From: JAJTGZ01 sp964403525
Lineage (GTDB): Bacteria; Planctomycetota; Phycisphaerae; Phycisphaerales; UBA1924
Direction: 5' to 3'
Assembly (NCBI GenBank): GCA_964403525.1
Contig: CAYOGE010000002.1
Coordinates: 1-64,000 of the forward strand
DNA: 64,000 nt
In this document: piece after piece, positions 51,251 to 62,700 of the stretch
How positions within the stretch are numbered: the stretch's first letter is position 1
Layout: each line of letters starts with the position of its first letter
The notes under the pieces: generated by a model
Told to the model about the DNA's origin: nothing
The model's database searches: none
The model's input: only the letters and a program-made list of their open reading frames with translations
Made by a program: the position numbers and the translations under genes

Positions 51251-51279
51251 TTGAGCTGTGCGGCCCCGGTGGATATAGA
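51251..51279 (+). promoter_or_regulatory. Sigma70-like promoter of copZ-csoR
   Basis: TTGAGC (51251-51256), 17 bp, then TATAGA (51274-51279). The last base of the -10 starts the palindrome of the adjacent operator entry, an arrangement suited to CsoR repression. Confidence 0.6.
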
Positions 51280-51295
51280 TACTCCGGGGGAGTAT
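51279..51295. promoter_or_regulatory. CsoR-type operator palindrome
   Basis: ATACTCC-GGG-GGAGTAT is a perfect 7-3-7 palindrome, 21 bp before ATG 51317. CsoR sites commonly contain TAC(C)CC and GGGG(T)A halves. The csoR gene lies 380 bp downstream in the same direction, so autoregulation is expected. A related but imperfect site is at 28967. Confidence 0.6.
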
Positions 51296-51316
51296 AGTTC
51301 CGACAAGGAGTTTTGC

Positions 51317-51652
51317 ATGACGACGAACAGAATCGGGACAGTCACACTCGCCATCGACGGCATGAGTTGCGGGCACTGCGTGCTAGCCGTGTCCAAGGCC
51401 CTTGCGGCGGTGCCGGGGGTCAGAGTGCGGTCGGTGGCGGTAGGGTCAGCGGTGATCGAGGCCGCCGATGGTTGGGCCGCGGGCAACGCGGTGGCCGCGC
51501 TGGAGGAGGCCGGGTATCCGGCGAAGGCGGTGTCCGATGCCGCGGACACGGTTTCGCCAACGCAGGCAGAGAGCGGTGGCGGGTGCTGCGGGGGATCGAA
51601 GAATGCGGTGTCGGGTGGCGGCGCGAAAACCTCCGGCGGTTGCTGCCGGTGA
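51317..51652 (+). CDS. CopZ-like HMA-domain copper chaperone
   Basis: 111 residues. The HMA domain (residues about 8-70) has GMSCGHC with C18 and C21, followed by the standard beta-alpha-beta pattern. A tail rich in Gly and Cys (SGGGCCGGSKN to SGGCCR) adds four Cys, unlike typical 68-residue CopZ. AAGGAG lies 6 nt before ATG 51317; frames upstream to 51191 cross the promoter. It would pass Cu(I) to CopA and CsoR. Confidence 0.75.
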   Translation: MTTNRIGTVTLAIDGMSCGHCVLAVSKALAAVPGVRVRSVAVGSAVIEAADGWAAGNAVAALEEAGYPAKAVSDAADTVSPTQAESGGGCCGGSKNAVSGGGAKTSGGCCR

Positions 51653-51694
51653 GTTGGGGAGGGCGGTGAAGCATCGGGCCAAGGAGTGATGTCG

Positions 51695-52114
51695 ATGGCC
51701 AAGGGCAAGTCGAGCAAGGGTGTCTCCGAGCGTGGGGCGCGGCCCGCGCTCAACGGCGCGGCGTGCGGGTGCAGTCCCGGGGCGGGTTCCGTGGTCGGTC
51801 AGGCCAAGGGCGGCGTGGGGCCGGGGGCGCACGCGGCGGGGGTCGATGCCGCGCTCAAGGCCGCGAACCTCAAGCACCTGCGGCGGATCGAGGGGCAGGT
51901 GCGCGGCATCGCCCAGATGATCGAGGAGGACCGCTACTGCTCCGACATCATCCAGCAGGCCGCGGCGGTGCAGGAGTCGCTCCGCTCGGTCGCCAAGAAC
52001 CTGCTGCGGAACCACCTCTCGCACTGCGCCGTTGCCGCCATGACCGAAGATGGAGCCAGGCGGGACGACATGATCGAGGAACTGTTGGAGTTAGTCGGCA
52101 AGGTGGCGCGGTAG
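51695..52114 (+). CDS. csoR: CsoR family copper-sensing repressor
   Basis: 139 residues. The family core begins after an N-terminal extension of about 50 residues (Gly/Ala, containing CGC). Ligands C82, H107 and C111 have the 25 and 4 spacing of the CsoR C-H-C Cu(I) site. KHLRRIEGQVRGIAQMIEEDRYC is the conserved helix and YCSDIIQQ follows. RcnR-type nickel sensors have an extra N-terminal His ligand that I do not see. ATG 51695 has AAGGAG at 8 nt; GTG 51686 and ATG 51689 are alternatives. Probably represses copZ-csoR and possibly the unit at 28982. Confidence 0.9.
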   Translation: MAKGKSSKGVSERGARPALNGAACGCSPGAGSVVGQAKGGVGPGAHAAGVDAALKAANLKHLRRIEGQVRGIAQMIEEDRYCSDIIQQAAAVQESLRSVAKNLLRNHLSHCAVAAMTEDGARRDDMIEELLELVGKVAR

Positions 52115-52147
52115 GCGGGACTGCTCGCGGTTTGGAACAATGACGCC

Positions 52148-53437
52148 ATGAACGACGCACTCGCACAACTCATCGCCCGATGGAAGGAAGACCACGGCGG
52201 AACCTACCGCTCGTGGTTCCTGTGGGAGCAGCGGATCAAGAACTTCCGCTCCATCCGGGCCGGGATCGCCGAGGTCGTGCGCGAGATCGACGCGGGGATG
52301 TTCGGCAACGTCTACAAGGGATCATCGCTGGAGACCGTCGTCCACTCCATCGCCGAGCAGCGGCAGATCTTCAAGGGGGCCGACCATGCGTTCCTCTGGA
52401 AGCCCAAGCTCCGCATCCCCGACATCTACGAGAGCCCGGACAACCAGCGGGCCTTCGGGCGGTTCCTGCACGCCTGCTCGTGCTGCGACACGGAGGACGG
52501 CGTGGTGCAGGCGATCCGCCAGCTCGCCGAGCGCGGCATCAAAGGCGTCGGTCCCGCCGCGGCCAACATGCTCTACTTCCTCCATCCCACGCTCGTGCCG
52601 CCGTTCAACACGGCGATCGTCAAGGGGTACAACGCGCTCACCGGCTCGAAGGTGAAGCTCGGGTCGTGGGAGGAGTACCTCGCCATGCGCGAGGGTGTGC
52701 TGCGGATCAATGCCGAGCACCGGGCGGTGCTGAGCAACGACCTCGGGGCGATCGCGGGATTGCTGTTCGACGTAGGGAGCGGTCGCTATCAGGCACCGCC
52801 GCGCGAGGACGACGCCGGGGCGCTGGCGGCGTGGGAAGCGGACCTCAAGAGAGTCCGCGACGAGTCCGCCGCCGCTGTCAAAGCACAGAAGGCCGCCGAG
52901 CAGGAGGACCGCTCGCACGCGCAGGTGCAGGGCTGGCTCCGCGACCTGGGCCGGTCGCTGGGCTTTGACATATGGGTCGCGGCCAACGACCGCAACCGAG
53001 CCGTGCAGGGGGGCCGTTTGTGCGACGGTTGTCTCGACTCACTTCCGGCGACCGTGGAGGCTTCGACGGGCGCGGAAGCCATCCGGCTCATCGACGTGCT
53101 CTGGCTGGAGCGAGCCGGGAGCAACGGCTCACAGGTGGTTCGCGTTGCCGCCGCGTTCGAGGTCGAGCACACCACGAGCATCTACTCGGGCATCGTACGG
53201 ATGCTGGACCTCGCGCTGGGTGTGCCCGACCACGCGGGCGTGAAACTCTTCCTGGTCGCGCCCGATGCGCGGGAGGACGATGTGCGCCAGCAACTGGCAC
53301 GGCCCGCGTTCCGGCGCGTGGCCGACCTTTCAGTGCGTTTCCTGCCCTACGGCGAACTGGAGAAGAACCGCGAGTCGATGGCCCGGTTCGGCACGGGGCT
53401 CAAGGCGGTGGAGGCCGTGAGCCGGGTGCTGGTGTGA
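52148..53437 (+). CDS. HhH plus PD-(D/E)XK-like protein, possible nuclease
   Basis: 429 residues, family not certain. A helix-hairpin-helix-like stretch (residues 128-142, RGIKGVGPAAANMLY) suggests DNA binding and resembles the corresponding DNA-glycosylase element. The C-terminal part has IDVLWL (D316) and AFEVEHTTSIYSGIVRMLDL (E338, E340), a plausible D...E-x-E core of a PD-(D/E)XK nuclease. No methyltransferase adjoins it, so a restriction system is not supported. A DNA-repair or defence role within the copper unit is a guess. Begins 34 bp after csoR. Confidence 0.5.
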   Translation: MNDALAQLIARWKEDHGGTYRSWFLWEQRIKNFRSIRAGIAEVVREIDAGMFGNVYKGSSLETVVHSIAEQRQIFKGADHAFLWKPKLRIPDIYESPDNQRAFGRFLHACSCCDTEDGVVQAIRQLAERGIKGVGPAAANMLYFLHPTLVPPFNTAIVKGYNALTGSKVKLGSWEEYLAMREGVLRINAEHRAVLSNDLGAIAGLLFDVGSGRYQAPPREDDAGALAAWEADLKRVRDESAAAVKAQKAAEQEDRSHAQVQGWLRDLGRSLGFDIWVAANDRNRAVQGGRLCDGCLDSLPATVEASTGAEAIRLIDVLWLERAGSNGSQVVRVAAAFEVEHTTSIYSGIVRMLDLALGVPDHAGVKLFLVAPDAREDDVRQQLARPAFRRVADLSVRFLPYGELEKNRESMARFGTGLKAVEAVSRVLV

Positions 53438-53461
53438 GCAAGAACGAACGCGAGGTGAACC

Positions 53462-53650
53462 ATGAGTTGCAACTGCGGATGCCATGACGACAAGCCCCCG
53501 GCGACGGGATGGCGGAAGTACGTGCCCCTGATCGTGGGTGTGGTCGTGGTCGCTGCGTTCATCGCCGGAGCGCTGGTCAAGAAGGATGACGCCAGCAAGA
53601 CGGCGGGCGGCTCGGCGGCGGGCCGAACCGCGACCGCGGCCAGACCCTGA
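53462..53650 (+). CDS. Small Cys-rich membrane protein
   Basis: 62 residues with an N-terminal CNCGCHDD cluster, one TM helix (VPLIVGVVVVAAFIAGAL) and a short Ala/Thr-rich tail. The Cys/His tip would lie on the cytoplasmic face. It lies 24 bp after the preceding gene and 28 bp before the CopA-like gene. A copper-docking role is inferred only from context. Confidence 0.5.
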   Translation: MSCNCGCHDDKPPATGWRKYVPLIVGVVVVAAFIAGALVKKDDASKTAGGSAAGRTATAARP

Positions 53651-53677
53651 GATCGGCCTGGGCCAACAAGGACGACC

Positions 53678-56134
<2,457 letters not shown>

Positions 56135-56251
56135 TGAAGCGGGAGACGCGGCCCCTCTCCCGCTCCAAACCTCACCCTCTACCCCCCACGAGCAGGTTCT
56201 CTGCCTCAAAGCACCACGAGCCAGCGAATGCCTCCAGACTTGAAGCATCCC

Positions 56252-56263
56252 ATTACCGGTAAT
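56252..56263. promoter_or_regulatory. Perfect 12-bp palindrome ATTACCGGTAAT
   Basis: Lies 25 bp before the start at 56289. No promoter is clear around it, so binding of a regulator is only a possibility. It could operate the third RND system. Confidence 0.3.
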
Positions 56264-56288
56264 CCCGCCTACGCTTGCAGGTAACTGA

Positions 56289-56720
56289 ATGCACCGCCGT
56301 TTCCTCCATCGCCTGATCGCAGTCATCTGCGTGCTCACCATCGGCTTTCACGCCGTGGCGGGCGGGCTCATGGTGGAATGCCGAGAATCCAACGGGGTTT
56401 CCCATCTGGAGTGGGGCGGGTGCGGCCGGGATGTGAGCGGCCGGTGCATCAAGCCGTGCGGATCGCAGCAGTCCAGCGACCCTGAATCAGGGACCCCCGA
56501 CCCGTGCGAGGACAAGCCTGTGAAGACGGATGTGGGGGCAGCGACCGTGAGGTCCGCGCCTTCATCCATCACGTTTGACCTGCCGCTGCCGACCTTCGCG
56601 GTCATCACCTTTCCAATCGACCCGCTGCCGCTGAACATGCTGGTGCGGTGGATAGACGTTCGGGCCGCGGCTCCGCCGCCCGCGATGGCGTCGATCAGAA
56701 CCATCGTCATGCTGGTGTAG
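56289..56720 (+). CDS. Small secreted Cys-rich protein, CzcI-like position
   Basis: 143 residues. Signal-like N-terminus (RLIAVICVLTIGFHAVAG), then cysteines at VEC, GGCGRDVSGRCIKPC and DPCED, and a hydrophobic C-terminal stretch (FDLPLPTFAVITFPIDPLPLNMLV) ending in TIVMLV. Sits 102 bp upstream of the Czc-like operon. Third protein of this kind in the window. Family not recognised. Confidence 0.55.
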   Translation: MHRRFLHRLIAVICVLTIGFHAVAGGLMVECRESNGVSHLEWGGCGRDVSGRCIKPCGSQQSSDPESGTPDPCEDKPVKTDVGAATVRSAPSSITFDLPLPTFAVITFPIDPLPLNMLVRWIDVRAAAPPPAMASIRTIVMLV

Positions 56721-56822
56721 GTTCACCCTGCGCGCTCGCTTTTGCCCTCACCGGGGACGCGAGCGAAGCTCAATCGTGCGCGCTGCGGGTCTTGATCGAC
56801 CCCTGCTCCTGACCGGAGCGGC

Positions 56823-58298
56823 GTGCTGGGTGTGCCTCTTCACCACGCGATGGAATTCTCCATGGACATTCGACCCGACCAGGCCTGTTGCAGGGCTTGG
56901 GCTTTCCGATCATTCCCGCAGACGCTGTCTCGACTCGGCATCGGCACGCTCGCGCTCGTCGCGCTGGCGGGCTGCCAGTCGATGCGGCCTCCCGAAATAA
57001 GCACCGAGACCGTGGCCAGCACGGCCGCAGGCCTCTCAGAGCCGATCGCGTTCCACGTTGAGGGCGCGCCGGTGGACGAGCCGGGCGACCCGGACACGTT
57101 GACGTTCGCCGAGGCGGTAAGAATCTCCGTCACCACCGATCCGGGTGTGCAAGCGGCTCTCGCTCGCGTGCGGATTGCGCTGGCCGATGCCAAGCAGGCC
57201 CGGCTGCTCCCGAATCCCATTCTCAACCTTGCCCTTCGATTTCCCGAAGGCGGCGGCAAGCCAGTGATCGAGGCATCGCTTGCCCAAGACCTGATCTCGA
57301 TCCTCAAGATTCCCCGGCAGTCGAGCGCTGCGGACAACCGACTTCGGCAAGCGTCTGCGGCGGCGATCATCGCCGTCATCGACGCCGTCGCCGAGGTGCA
57401 GGAGCGGTACGTCTCCGTGCAGGCGTTGGAGCAACTGCTGCCGGTGTTCGAGCAGCGTCGAACGCTGGTGAGCAAGGCGGTGGACTTGGCGAACGCGAGG
57501 CTCTCCGCCGGCGAGGGCATCCGCGAGGATGTCGCGGTCCTGAACACGCAGCGCGTGGAACTCGAAGTCGAGATCGCGGAGACGACCCAGGAACTGCGGG
57601 ATGAGCGCCTCCGTTTGGCACGGTTGATCGGTCGGCCGTCGGGAGGGGCGGCATGGAAGCTGGAGCCGTGGATTCCGCCGACGTTGACGAGCACTGCCGA
57701 AGCGGCGTGGATAGATGCCGGGCTTCGCTCACGCCCTGAAATTCAGGAACGGGCCTGGGCGCTTGCAGCACTGGGCGACGACCTTGCCCTCACTCGCTTA
57801 TTGCCCTTTGACGGCACAAGTGCCGGGGTGCAGGCTCAGCGTGATCCAGACTGGCAAGTCGGTCCCGAAGTTTCCATTCCAATCCCGATCTTCGACATGG
57901 GTCAGGCCCGTTCGCAGCGTGTGACGGCCGAGCAAATCGAGGCACGTCACGAACTCGTCCGGGCCAAGCGGCAGGTCATCGAGGACGTGCGTCGCTCATG
58001 GGAGTCGCTCGCTCAAACCCGCGAGAACGTCCGGCGAGTTCGGCAGGAACTCGTTCCTTTGCAGGAGCAGCGCCGGTCGCTTGCCGACGCCTCATTCAGA
58101 GCAGGCCAGACGGACGTCACTTCGCTCTTCCTTGCGGAACAGGCTTTGCGAGCCGCACAGGCCAAGGCCGTTGAACTCGACCGCAAGGCGGCGATCGCCG
58201 CGATCCAACTGCGAAGGGCTGTCGGCGGTCCCGGGCCTTCTGATGCTCTCACCGTCACCGCCACGAACGAAGCCCCCGTTTCCAATCCCGTCAAGTGA
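56823..58298 (+). CDS. TolC-family outer-membrane lipoprotein (CzcC-like)
   Basis: 491 residues. Lipobox LALVALAGC after an unusually long N-region when read from GTG 56823 (GGAG 5 nt upstream); ATG 56850 or 56862 would give a standard signal. Two helical repeats, PNPILNLALRFP early, then PEVSIPIPIFDMGQARSQ and the final LEQALRAAQAK segment. Forms a channel for the adjacent CzcB/CzcA-like pair. Confidence 0.83.
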   Translation: MLGVPLHHAMEFSMDIRPDQACCRAWAFRSFPQTLSRLGIGTLALVALAGCQSMRPPEISTETVASTAAGLSEPIAFHVEGAPVDEPGDPDTLTFAEAVRISVTTDPGVQAALARVRIALADAKQARLLPNPILNLALRFPEGGGKPVIEASLAQDLISILKIPRQSSAADNRLRQASAAAIIAVIDAVAEVQERYVSVQALEQLLPVFEQRRTLVSKAVDLANARLSAGEGIREDVAVLNTQRVELEVEIAETTQELRDERLRLARLIGRPSGGAAWKLEPWIPPTLTSTAEAAWIDAGLRSRPEIQERAWALAALGDDLALTRLLPFDGTSAGVQAQRDPDWQVGPEVSIPIPIFDMGQARSQRVTAEQIEARHELVRAKRQVIEDVRRSWESLAQTRENVRRVRQELVPLQEQRRSLADASFRAGQTDVTSLFLAEQALRAAQAKAVELDRKAAIAAIQLRRAVGGPGPSDALTVTATNEAPVSNPVK

Positions 58299-58352
58299 AT
58301 CCTCCCACGTATTCCCAGTCGGCCACCGGCCGACCACTCGAAAGCAGAACTC

Positions 58353-59720
58353 ATGCACATGCACATTGACCTCCAAGGCGGGAACGACCCGCATCCACGG
58401 CGAATCACCATCCCGGCACTCGTGGCGGTCTTCGCACTCGCCACGCTCCTCACGACCGTGGGGTGCAAGAAGAAGTCCGACGGCGACGACCACGGCGCGG
58501 CCAAGCCGGCCGCGGCGGGTCATACCGAAGGCGACGGCCACGACCACGGCAAGGGCGGCCACAGTGAAGGCGAGTCCGCTCACACCGACGAGGTCAAGCT
58601 CACCGCCGATGCCGTGGAGTTGTACGGCATCAAGATCGAAGCGGCCCAGATGTGGGCGCTGCGTCCCACCATCGTGACCCCCGCCCGTGTCGGCTTCAAC
58701 GCCGAGGCGATGGCTCACGTCGGCTCGCCGCTTCGCGGCCGCGTGGTTGAGATCAAGGTCCGGCTCGGCCAGAACGTGAAGAAGGGTGACGAACTCTGCA
58801 TCATCGAGAGCCCCGAACTCGGCGAGGCCCAGGCCGACCTGCTTCAAAAGCGGGTCGCCAAGGACTCCGCCGGACCCGTGGTCGATCTCGCCAAAGCATC
58901 GTGGGACCGTGCGAAGGGGCTCTACGACCAGACGCAGGGAACCTCGCTCACCGAGGTGCAGCGTCGCGAGGCCGAGTACAAGGGTGCTGTCGCCGCACAG
59001 CGTGCGGCCGATGCCGCCGTCACCGCGTCGGAAAACCGCTTGCACCTTCTCGGCATGAATCAGGCGGCCGTCGATGCGTTCCTCAAGACCGGCGAAGTTG
59101 CACCGCGCTACTCCATCCATGCGGCGATCGACGGCCAGGTCGTGCAGCGTGAAGTCACGCTCGGTGAACTCGTCAGCCCCGACCGCGAGGCCATCATGGT
59201 GCTCGCCGATCTCTCCAACGTCTGGGTGCTCGCGGATGTCCCCGAGGCCAAGCTGGCCGAGATCGCGGTGGGCGCGAAGGCGTGGGTCAAAGTCGGCTCG
59301 TCCTACTCGAAACCGCTGGAAGGCCAGGTCGCCTTCATCTCGCCGATGGTGGACATGACGACCCGCACAGCGCAGGTCCGCATCGAGGTTGCCACCAAAG
59401 ACCTCCCGCTCAAGCCGGGTATGTTCGCCCAGGTCGAGATCGTGACGAGCGCGGCGGTGGGCACTGGCGGGGCGGAACCGACCCCGATGATCGCCGTTCC
59501 CGATGTGGCGGTGCAGACCGTCGAGGGTGGCCCGGCGATCTTCGTCCCGGTGGAGGGCGAGCCCAACACCTTTGCCAAGCGTGCGGTGACGATCGGCAAG
59601 ACCGTCGGCGGATTGGTCCCCATCTACTCCGGCCTTGTCGAAGGCGAGCGGTTCGTCGCGGCCGGAACCTTCATCCTCAAAGCGGACCTCGGCAAGGGCT
59701 CCGCGGCACACGAACACTAA
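58353..59720 (+). CDS. RND periplasmic adaptor with His-rich segment (CzcB-like)
   Basis: 455 residues. Signal or lipobox (TTVGC), then a His/Asp-rich run (GDDHGAAKP, HTEGDGHDHGKGGHSEGESAH) that probably binds divalent metal. HlyD domains: GSPLRGRVVEIKVRLGQNVKKGDELCIIESPELGEAQ, coiled coil, then beta barrel and DMTTRTAQVRIEV. Lies 54 bp after the outer-membrane gene and 18 bp before the pump gene. His content and the TM4 of the partner pump favour Zn, Co or Cd. Confidence 0.85.
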   Translation: MHMHIDLQGGNDPHPRRITIPALVAVFALATLLTTVGCKKKSDGDDHGAAKPAAAGHTEGDGHDHGKGGHSEGESAHTDEVKLTADAVELYGIKIEAAQMWALRPTIVTPARVGFNAEAMAHVGSPLRGRVVEIKVRLGQNVKKGDELCIIESPELGEAQADLLQKRVAKDSAGPVVDLAKASWDRAKGLYDQTQGTSLTEVQRREAEYKGAVAAQRAADAAVTASENRLHLLGMNQAAVDAFLKTGEVAPRYSIHAAIDGQVVQREVTLGELVSPDREAIMVLADLSNVWVLADVPEAKLAEIAVGAKAWVKVGSSYSKPLEGQVAFISPMVDMTTRTAQVRIEVATKDLPLKPGMFAQVEIVTSAAVGTGGAEPTPMIAVPDVAVQTVEGGPAIFVPVEGEPNTFAKRAVTIGKTVGGLVPIYSGLVEGERFVAAGTFILKADLGKGSAAHEH

Positions 59721-59738
59721 GAAAGGAGGATCACTCAC

Positions 59739-62700
59739 ATGCTTGAATCAATCCTCCACTTCTCAGTCAAGAACCGCTGGTTTGTCCTCATCATCACGGC
59801 GCTGGTCGCCGCGTTCGGGGCGTACTCGCTCAAGAAGTTGCCCATCGACGCGGTGCCCGACATCACCAACAACCAGGTGCAGATCAATGCCGTGGCGTCC
59901 AGCCTCTCGCCCTTCGAGGTCGAGAAGCAGGTGACGTTTACGATGGAGAACGCCCTCGCGGGCATCCCCGGCCTGCAATCGACTCGCTCGCTCAGCCGCA
60001 ACGGCTTCGCGCAGGTCACGGCGGTCTTCAACGACGATGTGAGCGTCTACTTCGCGCGGCAGCAGGTGGCCGAGCGGTTGGGCGAGGCCAAGGAATCGCT
60101 CCCGCCGGGCGTCGAGCCGCTCATGGGGCCGATCGCCACCGGCCTGGGCGAGATCTACATGTACACCGTGGAGTACGAGCACCCGCACGGCAAGGGCGCG
60201 ACTGTCGTGGACGGCAAGCCCGGCTGGCAGAAGGACGGCTCGTACCTGACGCCCGAGGGGCGGCGGCTCGTGACCGACCTGGAGCAGGTCGCGTACCTGC
60301 GCGAGGTGCAGGACTGGATCATCCGGCCTCAGTTGAAGGGCGTGAAGGATGTCGCGGGCGTCGATGCCATCGGCGGGTACGTCAAGCAGTACCACGTCCA
60401 GCCCGACCCGATGAAACTCGTGTCGTACGGCCTCACCTTTCACAACGTGATCGAGGCCCTGGAGCGCAACAACGCCTCCACCGGCGCGGGGTACATCGAG
60501 CACAAGGGGGAGAGTTACGTCGTGCGGGCCACGGGCCGCATCGAGAAGGTGGAGGAGATCGAGGCCATTGTCGTGGGCACGCGCAACGGCGTCCCGATCC
60601 GGATGCGGGACATCGCCGCGAGGAACCCCGACGGCACGCCCGCCATCGGCGTGGGGCGCGAGATGCGCACCGGCTCGGCGAGCGAGAACGGCGAGGAGGT
60701 CGTCGTCGGCACCGCCATCATGCTCTTGGGAGGCAATAGCCGCACCGTCGCCCAGAGCGTCGATGCCAAGATGACCGAGATCCAGCGTTCGGTGCCGCCG
60801 GGCATCCACGTCAAGACCGTCCTCAACCGCACCAAGCTCGTGGACGCCACGATCAAGACGGTCGAGAAGAACCTGCTGGAGGGCGCGATCCTCGTGATCG
60901 TGGTGCTCCTGCTCATGCTCGGCAACGTGCGGGCCGCGATCATTTGTGCATTGGCCATTCCCCTGGCGATGCTCATGACGGCGACGGGGATGGTGCAGAA
61001 CAAGGTGAGCGGCAACCTCATGTCGCTGGGCGCGATCGACTTCGGCCTGATCGTGGACGGCGCGGTCATCATCGTGGAGAACTGCCTCCGGCGGCTCGCC
61101 GAGAAGCAGCACCACGAGAAGCGGCTGCTCACGTTCGAGGAGCGGATGCACGAGGTGACGGTCGCGGCCAAGGAGATGATCCAGCCGTCGGTCTATGGGC
61201 AGGCGATCATCATCACCGTCTACTTCCCCATCCTCGCGCTCACGGGCGTCGAGGGCAAGATGTTCCACCCGATGGCCATGACGGTCATCTTCGCGCTCAT
61301 CGCCGCGTTCATCCTGTCGCTCACGTTCATCCCCGCGATGGTGGCGATCGTGATCCGGGGCAAGGTGAGCGAGAAGGACATCTTCGTGGTTCGCTGGGCC
61401 AAGGCCGTGTACGAGCCGGTGCTGAAGTGGGCCTTGAAACTCCGCTGGCCGGTCGCCGGGGCGGGCGTCGCCGCCTTCGTCGCGTCGGCCCTGCTCTTCA
61501 CCACGTTGGGGCAGGAGTTCGTCCCCACGCTTGACGAGAAGGATTTGGCCCTCCAGGCGATGCGGATTCCCAGCACGTCGCTCACGCAGTCCCAGGCGAT
61601 GCAGTTCCAGCTCGAAAGGACGGTGAGCGCGTTCCCCGAAGTCTCGTTCATCTTCTCCAAGACCGGCACCGCCGAACTCGCCTCGGACCCGATGCCTCCG
61701 AGCGTCTCCGACACGTTCGTCATCTTCAAACCCCGCGAGGAGTGGCGCAGCGAGGCCGACCTGGACAAGCTCATCGCCGCCAAGACCGAAGAAATGGAGA
61801 AGTTGGGCGGCCACGGCGATGAGCACGGGCACGGCGAAGAAGGAGGCGGCCACGAGCACGAAGGCCCGAAGATCGAGGGCCATAAGGGCAAGCTGATCAA
61901 GCTCATCGAGTTGACCGTGCAGGCCCTCCCCGGCAACAACTACGAGTTCACGCAGCCGATCCAGATGCGCTTCAACGAACTCGTCGCGGGCGTCCGCGGC
62001 GATGTCGCGGTGAAGGTCTACGGCGACGACTTCGACAAGATGCAGGCCACGGCCCAGCAGATCCTGACCGTGCTCCAGTCCATCCCGGGCGCGGCGGACG
62101 CCAAGGTCGAGCAGACCGAGGGGCTGCCGATGATGACCGTGAACATCGACCGCGAAGCGATCTCGCGCTACGGCCTCTCCGTCGCCGACGTGCAGGACGT
62201 GGTGGCGGTGGCGATGGGCGGCAAGGAGGCGGGGATCGTCTTCGAGGGCGACCGCCGCTTCGACCTGGTGGTCCGCCTCCCCGACGCCATCCGGGCGCAG
62301 ATCGATGCGCTCGAACGCCTCCCGATTCCCTTGCCGCCCAGCGAGGGCGAGGAAAAGAGCGCGGTACGGCTCGCTTCCGCCGACGGGGGCACGAACCTCA
62401 TGCCGCCGTCAAAGGAAATGGGCTTCATTCCTTTGGGACAACTGGCCCAGATCGACGTGGCCGAAGGCCCCAACCAGATCAGCCGCGAGAACGGCAAGCG
62501 GCGCATCGTGGTGCAGGCGAACGTGCGTGGCCGTGACTTGGGATCGTTCGTCCGCGAGGCCCAGGAGAAAGTCGCGGGCGTCCCGCTTCCGCCGGGCGGC
62601 TGGCTCGTCTGGGGCGGCACCTACGAGAATCTCGTGGCGGCCAAGGAGCGCCTCACCATCGTCGTGCCGGTCTGCTTCTTCCTCATCTTCCTGCTCCTGT

